Positions 41,801 through 56,800 of a stretch of 64,000 nucleotides of DNA are shown piece after piece; positions within the stretch are counted from its first letter, which is position 1; each line of letters opens with the position of its first letter. Made by a program: the position numbers and the translations under genes. Source of the stretch: Ryuthela nishihirai. Its lineage: Eukaryota; Arthropoda; Arachnida; Araneae; Heptathelidae. The notes below the pieces were generated by a model that was given only the letters and a program-made list of their open reading frames with translations, was not told the DNA's origin and did no database searches. The DNA lies in the NCBI GenBank assembly GCA_038380435.1, contig JAWZYU010000034.1:19323404-19387403 (forward strand), read 5' to 3'.

Positions 41801-44440
41801 ACATAGCCATAACAATTTTCTTCTGTACCACATAGCCATAAAAATTTTCCTCAGTACCACATAGCCATAATAATTTTCTTCAGTACCACATTGCGATAAC
41901 AATTTTCTTCAGTACCACATTGCCATAACAATTTCCTTCAGTACCACATTGCCATAACAATTTCCTTCAGTACCACATTGCCATAACAATTTTCATCAAT
42001 ACCACATTGCCATAACAATTTTCTACAATACCACATAGCCATAACAATTTTCTTCAGTACCACATTGCCATAACAATTTTCTTCAGTACCACATAGCCAT
42101 AACAATTTTCTTCAGTAACACATTGCCATAACAATTTTCTTCAGTACCACATAGCCATAACAATTTTCTTCAGTACCACATAGCCATAACAATTTTCCTC
42201 AGTACCACATATCCATAACAATTTTCTTCAGTACCACATTGCCATAAGAATTTTCTTCAGTACCACATTGCCATAAGAATTTTCTTCAGTACCACATTGC
42301 CATAACAATTTTCTTCAGTACCACATAGCCATAACAATTTTCTTCAGTACCACATAGCCATAACAATTTTCTTCAGTACCACATAGCCATAACAATTTTC
42401 TTCAGTACCACATAGCCATAACAATTTTCTTCAGTACCACATTGCCATAACAATTTTCTTCAGTACCACATTGCCATAACAATTTTCTTCAGTACCACAT
42501 AGCCATAACAATTTTCTTCAGTACCACATTGCCATAACAATTTTCTTCAGTACCACATTGCCATAACAATTTTCTTCAATACCACATTGCCATAACAATT
42601 TTCTTCAGTACCACATAGCCATAACAATTTTCTTCAGTACCACATTGCCATAACAATTTTCTTCAGTACCACATAGCCATAACAATTTTCTTCAGTACCA
42701 CATTGCCATAACAATTTTCTTCAGTACCACATAGCCATAACATTTTCTTCAGTAACACATTGCCACAACAATTTTTCTTCAGTACCATATAGCCATAACA
42801 ATTTTCTTCAGTACCACATAGCCATAACAATTTTCCTCAGTACCACATAGCCATAACAATTTTCTTCAGTACCACATTGTGATAACAATTTTCTTCAGTA
42901 CCACATTGCGATAACAATTTTCTTCAGTACCACATTGCCATAACAATTTCCTTCAGTACCACATTGCCATAACAATTTTCTTCAGTACCACATTGCCATA
43001 ACAATTTTCTTCAATACCACATTGCCATAACAATTTTCTTCAGTACCACATAGCCATAACAATTTTCTTCAGTACCACATTGCGATAACAATTTTCTTCA
43101 GTACCACATAGCCATAAAAATTTTCTTCTGTACCACATAGCCATAACAATTTTTCTTCAGTACCACATAGCCATAACAATTTTCTTCAGTACCACATAGC
43201 CATAACAATTTTCCTCAGTACCACATAGCCATAACAATTTTCTTCAGTACCACATTGCCATAAGAATTTTCTTCAGTACCACATTGCCATAAAAACTTTC
43301 TTCAGTACCACATTGCCATAACAACTTTCTTCAGTACCACATTGCCATAACAACTTTCTTCAGTACCACATTGCCATAACAACTTTCTTCAGTACCACAT
43401 TGCCATAACAATTTTCTTCAGTACCACATTGCCATAACAATTTTCTTCAGTACCACATATCCATAACAATTTTCTTCAGTACCACATAGCCATAACAATT
43501 TTCTTCAGTACCACATAGCCATAACAATTTTCTTCAGTACCACATTGCCATAACAATTTTCTTCAGTACCACATTGCCATAACAATTTTCTTCAGTACCA
43601 CATTGCCATAACAATTTTCTTCAGTACCACATTGCCATAACAATTTTATTCAGTACCACATTGCCATAACGATTTTTTTCTGTACCACATAGCCATAACA
43701 ATTTTCTTCAGTACCACATTGCCACAAGAATTTTCTTCAGTATCACATTGCCATAACAATTTTCTTCAGTACCACATAGCCATAAAAATTTTCTTCAGTA
43801 CCAGATAGCCATAACAATTTTTTTCAGTACTACATTGCCATAACAATTTTCTTCAGTACCACATTGCCGTAACAATTTTCTTCAGTACCACATTGCCATA
43901 ACAATTTTCTTCAGTACCACATTGCCATAACGATTTTCTTCTGTACCACATAACCATAACAATTTTCTTCAGTACCACATTGCCATAACAATTTTCTTCA
44001 GTACCACATTGCGATAACAATTTTCTTCAGTACCACATTGACATAAGAATTTTCTTCAGTACCACATTGCCATAACAACTTTCTTCAGTCCCACATAGCC
44101 ATAACAATTTTCTGCAGTACCACATTGCCATAACAATTTTCTTCTGTACCACATAGCCATAACAATTTTCTTCAGTACCACATTGCCATAACAATTTTCT
44201 TCAGTACCACATTGCCATAACAATTTCCTTCAGTACCACATTGCCATAACAATTTTCTTCAGTACCACATTTCCATAACAATTTTCTTCAGTACCACATA
44301 GCCATAACAATTTTCTTCAGTACCACATTGCCATAACAATTTTCTTCAGTACCACATTGCCATAACAGTTTTCTTCTGTACCACATAGCCATAACAATTT
44401 TCCTCAGTATCACATAGCCATAACAATTTTCTTCAGTACC
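35880..44440. repeat. Higher-order block 1 of the 29-bp array (8.56 kb)
   Basis: Rare variants recur 8560 bp later in the same order: acaacgtagccatagc at about 35908 and 44468, agcaataaca at 37161 and 45721, gttttcttct at 36011 and 44571, tatccataac at 39541 and 48101. Confidence 0.88.
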
Positions 44441-47400
44441 ACATTGCCATAACAATTTTCTTCAGTACAACGTAGCCATAGCAATTTTCTTCAGTACCAC
44501 ATTGCCATAACAATTTTCTTCGGTACCACATTGCCATAACAATTTTCTTCAGTACCACATTGCCATAACAGTTTTCTTCTGTACCACATAGCCATAAAAA
44601 TTTTCCTCAGTATCACATAGCCATAACAATTTTTTTCAGTACCACATTGCCATAACAATTTTCTTCAGTACCACATTGCCATAACAATTTTCTTCAGTAC
44701 CATATTGCCATAACAATTTTCTTCAGTACCACATAGCCATAACAATTTTCTTCTGTACCACATAGCCATAAAAATTTTCTTCTGTACCACATAGCCATAA
44801 CAATTTTCCTCAGTACCACATAGCCATAACAATTTTCTTCAGTACCATATTGCCATAACAATTTTCTTCAGTACCACATAGCCATAACAATTTTCTTCTG
44901 TACCACATAGCCATAACAATTTTCCTCAGTACCACATAGCCATAACAATTTTCTTCAGTACCACATTGCGATAACAATTTTCTTCAGTACCACATTGCCA
45001 TAACAATTTCCTTCAGTACCACACTGCCATAACAATTTTCTTCAGTACCACATTGCCATAACAATTTTCTTCAATACCACATTGCCATAACAATTTTCTT
45101 CAATACCACATAGCCATAACAATTTTCTTCAGTACCACATTGCCATAACAATTTTCTTCAGTACCACATAGCCATAACAATTTTCTTCAGTAACACATTG
45201 CCATAACAATTTTCTTCAGTACCACATAGCCATAACAATTTTCTTCAGTACCACATAGCCATAACAATTTTCCTCAGTACCACATATCCATAAGAATTTT
45301 CTTCAGTACCACATTGCCATAAGAATTTTCTTCAGTACCACATTGCCATAAGAATTTTCTTCAGTACCACATTGCCATAACAATTTTCTTCAGTACCACA
45401 TAGCCATAACAATTTTCTTCAGTACCACATAGCCATAAAAATTTTCTTCAGTACCACATAGCCATAACAATTTTCTTCAGTACCACATTGCCATAACAAT
45501 TTTCTTCAGTACCACATTGCCATAACCATTTTCTTCAGTACCACATTGCCATAACAATTTTCTTCAATACCACATTGCCATAACAATTTTCTTCAGTACC
45601 ACATAGCCATAACAATTTTCTTCAGTACCACATTGCCATAACAATTTTCTTCAGTACCACATAGCCATAACAATTTTCTTCAGTACCACATTGCCATAAC
45701 AATTTTCTTCAGTACCACATAGCAATAACAATTTTCTTCAGTATCACATTGCCATAACAATTTTTCTTCAGTACCACATAGCAATAACAATTTTCTTCAG
45801 TATCACATTGCCATAAAAATTTTTCTTCAGTACCACATAGCCATAAAAATTTTCTTCAGTACCACATTGCCATAACAATTTTCTTCAGTACCACATAGCC
45901 ATAACAATTTTCTTCAGTACCACATTGCGATAACAATTTTCTTCAGTACCACATTGCGATAACAATTTTCTTCAGTACCACATTGCCATAACAATTTCCT
46001 TCAGTACCACATTGCCATAACAATTTTCCTCAGTACCACATTGCCATAACAATTTTCTTCAATACCACATTGCGATAACAATTTTCTTCAGTACCACATT
46101 GCGATAACAATTTTCTTCAGTACCACATTGCCATAACAATTTTCTTCAGTACCACATAGGCATAACAATTTTCTTCAGTACCACATAGCCATAACAATTT
46201 TCCTCAGTACCACATTGCCATAACAATTTTCTTCAGTACCACATAGCCATAACAATTTTCTTCAGTAACACATTGCCACAACAATTTTTCTTCAGTACCA
46301 CATAGCCATAACAATTTTCTTCAGTACCACATAGCCATAACAATTTTCCTCAGTACCACATAGCCATAACAATTTTCTTCAGTACCACATAGCCATAACA
46401 ATTTTCCTCAGTACCACATAGCCATAACAATTTTCTTCAGTACCACATTGCGATAACAATTTTCTTCAGTACTACATTGCGATAACAATTTTCTTCAGTA
46501 CCACATTGCCATAACAATTTTCTTCTGTACCACATAGCCATAACAATTTTCCTCAGTACCACATAGCCATAACAATTTTCTTCAGTACCACATTGCGATA
46601 ACAATTTTCTTCAGTACCACATTGCCATAACAATTTTCTTCAGTACCACGTAGCCATAGCAATTTTCTTCAGTACCACATTGCCATAACAATTTTCTTCA
46701 GTACCACATTGCCATAACAATTTTCTTCAGTACTACATTGCCATAACAGTTTTCTTCTGTACCACATAGCCATAACAATTTTCCTCAGTATCACATAGCC
46801 ATAACAATTTTCTTCAGTACCACATTGCCATAACAATTTTCTTCAGTACCACATTGCCATAACAATTTTCTTCAGTACCATATTGCCATAACAATTTTCT
46901 TCAGTACCACATAGCCATAACAATTTTCTTCTGTACCACATAGCCATAACAATTTTCCTCAGTACCACATAGCCATAACAATTTTCTTCAGTACCATATT
47001 GCCATAATAATTTTCTTCAGTACCACATAGCCATAACAATTTTCTTCTGTACCACATAGCCATAACAATTTTCCTCAGTACCACATAGCCATAACAATTT
47101 TCTTCAGTACCACATTGCGATAACAATTTTCTTTAGTACCACATTGCCATAACAATTTTCCTCAGTACCACATAGCCATAACAATTTTCTTCAGTACCAC
47201 ATTGCCATAACAATTTTCTTCAGTACCACATTGCCATAACAATGTTCTTCAGTACCACATAGCCATAACAATTTTCTTCAGTACCACATTGCCATAACAA
47301 TTTTCTTCAGTACCACGTAGCCATAGCAATTTTCTTCAGTACCACATTGCCATAAAAATTTTCTTCAGTACCACATTGCCATAACAATTTTCTTCAGTAC

Positions 47401-50400
47401 CACATTGCCATAACAGTTTTCTTCTATACCACATAGCCATAACAATTTTCCTCAGTATCACATAGCCATAACAATTTTCTTCAGTACCACATTGCCATAA
47501 CAATTTTCTTCAGTACCACATTGCCATAACAATTTTCTTCAGTACCATATTGCCATAAAAATTTTCTTCAGTACCACATAGCCATAACAATTTTCTTCTG
47601 TACCACATAGCCATAACAATTTTCCTCAGTACCACATAGCCATAACAATTTTCTTCAGTACCATATTGCCATAACAATTTTCTTCAGTACCACATAGCCA
47701 TAACAATTTTCTTCTGTACCACATAGCCATAAAAATTTTCCTCAGTACCACATAGCCATAATAATTTTCTTCAGTACCACATTGCGATAACAATTTTCTT
47801 CAGTACCACATTGCCATAACAATTTCCTTCAGTACCACATTGCCATAACAATTTCCTTCAGTACCACATTGCCATAACAATTTTCATCAATACCACATTG
47901 CCATAACAATTTTCTTCAATACCACACAGCCATAACAATTTTCTTCAGTACCACATTGCCATAACAATTTTCTTCAGTACCACATAGCCATAACAATTTT
48001 CTTCAGTAACACATTGCCATAACAATTTTCTTCAGTACCACATAGCCATAACAATTTTCTTCAGTACCACATAGCCATAACAATTTTCCTCAGTACCACA
48101 TATCCATAACAATTTTCTTCAGTACCACATTGCCATAAGAATTTTCTTCAGTACCACATTGCCATAAGAATTTTCTTCAGTACCACATTGCCATAACAAT
48201 TTTCTTCAGTACCACATAGCCATAACAATTTTCTTCAGTACCACATAGCCATAACAATTTTCTTCAGTACCACATAGCCATAACAATTTTCTTCAGTACC
48301 ACATAGCCATAACAATTTTCTTCAGTACCACATTGCCATAACAATTTTCTTCAGTACCACATTGCCATAACAATTTTCTTCAGTACCACATAGCCATAAC
48401 AATTTTCTTCAGTACCACATTGCCATAACAATTTTCTTCAGTACCACATTGCCATAACAATTTTCTTCAGTACCACATTGCCATAACAATTTTCTTCAGT
48501 ACCACATAGCCATAACAATTTTCCTCAGTACCACATAGCCATAACAATTTTCTTCAGTACCACATTGCCATAACAATTTTCTTCAGTACCACATTGCCAT
48601 AACAATTTTCTTCAGTACCACATAGCCATAACAATTTTCTTCAGTACCACATAGCCATAACAATTTTCTTCAGTACCACATAGCCATAACAATTTTCTTC
48701 AGTACCACATAGCCATAACAATTTTCTTCAGTACCACATTGCCATAACAATTTTCTTCAGTACCACATTGCCATAACAATTTTCTTCAGTACCACATTGC
48801 CATAACAATTTTCTTCAGTACCACATTGCCATAACAATTTTCTTCAATACCACATTGCCATAACAATTTTCTTCAGTACCACATAGCCATAACAATTTTC
48901 TTCAGTACCACATAGCCATAACAATTTTCTTCAGTACCACATAGCCATAACAATTTTCTTCAGTAACACATTGCCATAACAATTTTCTTCAGTACCACAT
49001 AGCCATAACAATTTTCTTCAGTACCACATAGCCATAACAATTTTCCTCAGTACCACATATCCATAACAATTTTCTTCAGTACCACATTGCCATAAGAATT
49101 TTCTTCAGTACCACATTGCCATAAGAATTTTCTTCAGTACCACATTGCCATAACAATTTTCTTCAGTACCACATAGCCATAACAATTTTCTTCAGTACCA
49201 CATAGCCATAACAATTTTCTTCAGTACCACATAGCCATAACAATTTTCTTCAGTACCACATAGCCATAACAATTTTCTTCAGTACCACATTGCCATAACA
49301 ATTTTCTTCAGTACCACATTGCCATAACAATTTTCTTCAGTACCACATAGCCATAACAATTTTCTTCAGTACCACATTGCCATAACAATTTTCTTCAGTA
49401 CCACATATCCATAAGAATTTTCTTCAGTACCACATTGCCATAAGAATTTTCTTCAGTACCACATTGCCATAAGAATTTTCTTCAGTACCACATTGCCATA
49501 ACAATTTTCTTCAGTACCACATAGCCATAACAATTTTCTTCAGTACCACATAGCCATAACAATTTTCTTCAGTACCACATTGCGATAACAATTTTCTTCA
49601 GTACCACATTGCGATAACAATTTTCTTCAGTACCACATTGCCATAACAATTTCCTTCAGTACCACATTGCCATAACAATTTTCTTCAGTACCACATTGCC
49701 ATAACAATTTTCTTCAATACCACATTGCCATAACAATTTTCTTCAGTACCACATAGCCATAACAATTTTCTTCAGTACCACATTGCGATAACAATTTTCT
49801 TCAGTACCACATAGCCATAAAAATTTTCTTCTGTACCACATAGCCATAACAATTTTTCTTCAGTACCACATAGCCATAACAATTTTCTTCAGTACCACAT
49901 AGCCATAACAATTTTCCTCAGTACCACATAGCCATAACAATTTTCTTCACTACCACATTGCCATAAGAATTTTCTTCAGTACCACATTGCCATAAAAACT
50001 TTCTTCAGTACCACATTGCCATAACAACTTTCTTCAGTACCACATTGCCATAACAACTTTCTTCAGTACCACATTGCCATAACAACTTTCTTCAGTACCA
50101 CATTGCCATAACAATTTTCTTCAGTACCACATTGCCATAACAATTTTCTTCAGTACCACATATCCATAACAATTTTCTTCAGTACCACATAGCCATAACA
50201 ATTTTCTTCAGTACCACATAGCCATAACAATTTTCTTCAGTACCACATTGCCATAACAATTTCCTTCAGTACCACATTGCCATAACAATTTTCTTCAGTA
50301 CCACATTGCCATAACAATTTTCTTCAGTACCACATTGCCATAACAATTTTATTCAGTACCACATTGCCATAACGATTTTCTTCTGTACCACATAGCCATA

Positions 50401-53400
50401 ACAATTTTCTTCAGTACCACATTGCCATAAGAATTTTCTTCAGTATCACATTGCCATAACAATTTTCTTCAGTACCATATTGCGATAACAATTTTCTTCA
50501 GTACCACATTGCCATAACAATTTCCTTCAGTACCACATTGCCATAACAATTTTCCTCAGTACCACATTGCCATAACAATTTTCTTCAATACCACATTGCC
50601 ATAATAATTTTCTTCAGTACCACATAGCCATAACAATTTTCTTCAGTACCACATTGCCATAACAATTTTCTTCAGTACCACGTAGCCATAGCAATTTTCT
50701 TCAGTACCACATTGCCATAACAATTTTCTTCAGTACCACATTGCCATAACAATTTTCTTCAGTACCACATTGCCATAACAGTTTTCTTCTGTACCACATA
50801 GCCATAACAATTTTCCTCAGTATCACATAGCCATAACAATTTTCTTCAGTACCACATTGCCATAACAATTTTCTTCAGTACCACATTGCCATAACAATTT
50901 TCTTCAGTACCATATTGCCATAACAATTTTCTTCAGTACCACATAGCCATAACAATTTTCTTCTGTACCACATAGCCATAACAATTTTCCTCAGTACCAC
51001 ATAGCCATAACAATTTTCTTCAGTACCACATTGCCATAACAATTTTCTTCAGTACCACATTGCCATAACAATTTTCTTCAGTACCATATTGCCATAACAA
51101 TTTTCTTCAGTACCACATAGCCATAACAATTTTCTTCTGTACCACATAGCCATAACAATTTTCCTCAGTACCACATAGCCATAACAATTTTCTTCAGTAC
51201 CATATTGCCATAACAATTTTCTTCAGTACCACATAGCCATAACAATTTTCTTCTGTACCACATAGCCATAAAAATTTTCCTCAGTACCACATAGCCATAA
51301 TAATTTTCTTCAGTACCACATTGCGATAACAATTTTCTTCAGTACCACATTGCCATAACAATTTCCTTCAGTACCACATTGCCATAACAATTTCCTTCAG
51401 TACCACATTGCCATAACAATTTTCATCAATACCACATTGCCATAACAATTTTCTACAATACCACATAGCCATAACAATTTTCTTCAGTACCACATTGCCA
51501 TAACAATTTTCTTCAGTACCACATAGCCATAACAATTTTCTTCAGTAACACATTGCCATAACAATTTTCTTCAGTACCACATAGCCATAACAATTTTCTT
51601 CAGTACCACATAGCCATAACAATTTTCCTCAGTACCACATATCCATAACAATTTTCTTCAGTACCACATTGCCATAAGAATTTTCTTCAGTACCACATTG
51701 CCATAAGAATTTTCTTCAGTACCACATTGCCATAACAATTTTCTTCAGTACCACATAGCCATAACAATTTTCTTCAGTACCACATAGCCATAACAATTTT
51801 CTTCAGTACCACATAGCCATAACAATTTTCTTCAGTACCACATAGCCATAACAATTTTCTTCAGTACCACATTGCCATAACAATTTTCTTCAGTACCACA
51901 TTGCCATAACAATTTTCTTCAGTACCACATAGCCATAACAATTTTCTTCAGTACCACATTGCCATAACAATTTTCTTCAGTACCACATTGCCATAACAAT
52001 TTTCTTCAATACCACATTGCCATAAAAATTTTCTTCAGTACCACATAGCCATAACAATTTTCTTCAGTACCACATTGCCATAACAATTTTCTTCAGTACC
52101 ACATAGCCATAACAATTTTCTTCAGTACCACATTGCCATAACAATTTTCTTCAGTACCACATAGCCATAACATTTTCTTCAGTAACACATTGCCACAACA
52201 ATTTTTCTTCAGTACCATATAGCCATAACAATTTTCTTCAGTACCACATAGCCATAACAATTTTCCTCAGTACCACATAGCCATAACAATTTTCTTCAGT
52301 ACCACATTGTGATAACAATTTTCTTCAGTACCACATTGCGATAACAATTTTCTTCAGTACCACATTGCCATAACAATTTCCTTCAGTACCACATTGCCAT
52401 AACAATTTTCTTCAGTACCACATTGCCATAACAATTTTCTTCAATACCACATTGCCATAACAATTTTCTTCAGTACCACATAGCCATAACAATTTTCTTC
52501 AGTACCACATTGCGATAACAATTTTCTTCAGTACCACATAGCCATAAAAATTTTCTTCTGTACCACATAGCCATAACAATTTTTCTTCAGTACCACATAG
52601 CCATAACAATTTTCTTCAGTACCACATAGCCATAACAATTTTCCTCAGTACCACATAGCCATAACAATTTTCTTCAGTACCACATTGCCATAAGAATTTT
52701 CTTCAGTACCACATTGCCATAAAAACTTTCTTCAGTACCACATTGCCATAACAACTTTCTTCAGTACCACATTGCCATAACAACTTTCTTCAGTACCACA
52801 TTGCCATAACAACTTTCTTCAGTACCACATTGCCATAACAATTTTCTTCAGTACCACATTGCCATAACAATTTTCTTCAGTACCACATATCCATAACAAT
52901 TTTCTTCAGTACCACATAGCCATAACAATTTTCTTCAGTACCACATAGCCATAACAATTTTCTTCAGTACCACATTGCCATAACAATTTTCTTCAGTACC
53001 ACATTGCCATAACAATTTTCTTCAGTACCACATTGCCATAACAATTTTCTTCAGTACCACATTGCCATAACAATTTTATTCAGTACCACATTGCCATAAC
53101 GATTTTTTTCTGTACCACATAGCCATAACAATTTTCTTCAGTACCACATTGCCACAAGAATTTTCTTCAGTATCACATTGCCATAACAATTTTCTTCAGT
53201 ACCACATAGCCATAAAAATTTTCTTCAGTACCAGATAGCCATAACAATTTTTTTCAGTACTACATTGCCATAACAATTTTCTTCAGTACCACATTGCCGT
53301 AACAATTTTCTTCAGTACCACATTGCCATAACAATTTTCTTCAGTACCACATTGCCATAACGATTTTCTTCTGTACCACATAACCATAACAATTTTCTTC

Positions 53401-53860
53401 AGTACCACATTGCCATAACAATTTTCTTCAGTACCACATTGCGATAACAATTTTCTTCAGTACCACATTGACATAAGAATTTTCTTCAGTACCACATTGC
53501 CATAACAACTTTCTTCAGTCCCACATAGCCATAACAATTTTCTGCAGTACCACATTGCCATAACAATTTTCTTCAGTACCACATTGCCATAACAATTTTC
53601 TTCAGTACCACATTGCCATAACAATTTCCTTCAGTACCACATTGCCATAACAATTTTCTTCAGTACCACATTTCCATAACAATTTTCTTCAGTACCACAT
53701 AGCCATAACAATTTTCTTCAGTACCACATTGCCATAACAATTTTCTTCAGTACCACATTGCCATAACAGTTTTCTTCTGTACCACATAGCCATAACAATT
53801 TTCCTCAGTATCACATAGCCATAACAATTTTCTTCAGTACCACATTGCCATAACAATTTT
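44441..53860. repeat. Higher-order block 2 of the 29-bp array, 870 bp longer
   Basis: Matches block 1 at offset 8560 up to about 48,470, then at offset 9430 from about 49,340 on (ttcactaccacattg at 40516 and 49946, gtaccatatagcc at 42782 and 52212, ccagatagcc at 43801 and 53231, tctgcagtac at 44111 and 53541). The difference is exactly 30 units. Confidence 0.86.
48470..49340. repeat. 870-bp expansion (30 units) within block 2
   Basis: Absent from block 1. It appears to be a local copy of adjacent sequence: catatccataac with its following ataagaatt pair recurs 957 bp (33 units) after 48,101. Confidence 0.7.
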
Positions 53861-56800
53861 CTTCAGTACCATATTGCCATAACAATTTTCTTCAGTACCA
53901 CATAGCCATAACAATTTTCTTCTGTACCACATAGCCATAACAAATTTCCTCAGTACCACATAGCCATAACAATTTTCTTCAGTACCATATTGCCATAACA
54001 ATTTTCGTCAGTACCACATAGCCATAACAATTTTCTTCTGTACCACATAGCCATAACAATTTTCCTCAGTACCACATAGCCATAACAATTTTCTTCAGTA
54101 CCACATTGCGATAACAATTTTCTTTAGTACCACATTGCCATAACAATTTTCCTCAGTACCACATAGCCATAACAATTTTCTTCAGTACCACATTGCCATA
54201 ACAATTTTCTTCAGTACCACATTGCCATAACAATGTTCTTCAGTACCACATAGCCATAACAATTTTCTTCAGTACCACATTGCCATAACAATTTTCTTCA
54301 GTACCACGTAGCCATAGCAATTTTCTTCAGTACCACATTGCCATAAAAATTTTCTTCAGTACCACATTGCCATAACAATTTTCTTCAGTACCACATTGCC
54401 ATAACAGTTTTCTTCTATACCACATAGCCATAACAATTTTCCTCAGTATCACATAGCCATAACAATTTTCTTCAGTACCACATTGCCATAACAATTTTCT
54501 TCAGTACCACATTGCCATAACAATTTTCTTCAGTACCATATTGCCATAACAATTTTCTTCAGTACCACATAGCCATAACAATTTTCTTCTGTACCACATA
54601 GCCATAACAATTTTCCTCAGTACCACATAGCCATAACAATTTTCTTCAGTACCATATTGCCATAACAATTTTCTTCAGTACCACATAGCCATAACAATTT
54701 TCTTCTGTACCACATAGCCATAAAAATTTTCCTCAGTACCACATAGGCATAATAATTTTCTTCAGTACCACATTGCGATAACAATTTTATTCAGTACCAC
54801 ATTGCCATAACGATTTTCTTCTGTACCACATAGCCATAACAATTTTCTTCAGTACCACATTGCCACAAGAATTTTCTTCAGTATCACATTGCCATAACAA
54901 TTTTCTTCAGTAGCACATAGCCATAACAATTTTCTTCAGTACCAGATAGCCATAACAATTTTTTTCAGTACCACATTGCCATAACAATTTTCTTCAGTAC
55001 CACATTGCCGTAACAATTTTCTTCAGTACCACATTGCCATAACAATTTTCTTCAGTACCACATTGCCATAACGATTTTCTTCTGTACCACATAACCATAA
55101 CAATTTTCTTCAGTACCACATTGCCATAACAATTTTCTTCAGTACCATATTGCCATAACAATTTTCTTCAGTACCACATAGCCATAACAATTTTCTTCTG
55201 TACCACATAGCCATAACAAATTTCCTCAGTACCACATAGCCATAACAATTTTCTTCAGTACCATATTGCCATAACAATTTTCGTCAGTACCACATAGCCA
55301 TAACAATTTTCTTCTGTACCACATAGCCATAACAATTTTCCTCAGTACCACATAGCCATAACAATTTTCTTCAGTACCACATTGCGATAACAATTTTCTT
55401 TAGTACCACATTGCCATAACAATTTTCCTCAGTACCACATAGCCATAACAATTTTCTTCAGTACCACATTGCCATAACAATTTTCTTCAGTACCACATTG
55501 CCATAACAATGTTCTTCAGTACCACATAGCCATAACAATTTTCCTCAGTACCATATTGCCATAACAATTTTCTTCAGTACCACATAGCCATAACAATTTT
55601 CTTCTGTACCACATAGCCATAAAAATTTTCCTCAGTACCACATAGGCATAATAATTTTCTTCAGTACCACATTGTGATAACAATTTTATTCAGTACCACA
55701 TTGCCATAACGATTTTCTTCTGTACCACATAGCCATAACAATTTTCTTCAGTACCACATTGCCACAAGAATTTTCTTCAGTATCACATTGCCATAACAAT
55801 TTTCTTCAGTACCACATAGCCATAACAATTTTCTTCAGTACCAGATAGCCATAACAATTTTTTTCAGTACCACATTGCCATAACAATTTTCTTCAGTACC
55901 ACATTGCCGTAACAATTTTCTTCAGTACCACATTCCCATAACAATTTTCTTCAGTACCACATTGCCATAACGATTTTCTTCTGTACCACATAACCATAAC
56001 AAATTTCCTCAGTACCACATAGCCATAACAATTTTCTTCAGTACCATATTGCCATAACAATTTTCGTCAGTACCACATAGCCATAACAATTTTCTTCTGT
56101 ACCACATAGCCATAACAATTTTCCTCAGTACCACATAGCCATAACAATTTTCTTCAGTACCACATTGCGATAACAATTTTCTTTAGTACCACATTGCCAT
56201 AACAATTTTCCTCAGTACCACATAGCCATAACAATTTTCTTCAGTACCACATTGCCATAACAATTTTCTTCAGTACCACATTGCCATAACAATGTTCTTC
56301 AGTACCACATAGCCATAACAATTTTCTTCAGTACCACATTGCCATAACAATTTTCTTCAGTACCACGTAGCCATAGCAATTTTCTTCAGTACGACATTGC
56401 CATAAAAATTTTCTTCAGTACCACATTGCCATAACAATTTTCTTCAGTACCACATTGCCATAACAGTTTTCTTCTATACCACATAGCCATAACAATTTTC
56501 CTCAGTATCACATAGCCATAACAATTTTCTTCAGTACCACATTGCCATAACAATTTTCTTCAGTACCACATTGCCATAACAATTTTCTTCAGTACCATAT
56601 TGCCATAACAATTTTCTTCAGTACCACATAGCCATAACAATTTTCTTCTGTACCACATAGCCATAACAATTTTCCTCAGTACCACATAGCCATAACAATT
56701 TTCTTCAGTACCATATTGCCATAACAATTTTCTTCAGTACCACATAGCCATAACAATTTTCTTCTGTACCACATAGCCATAAAAATTTTCCTCAGTACCA

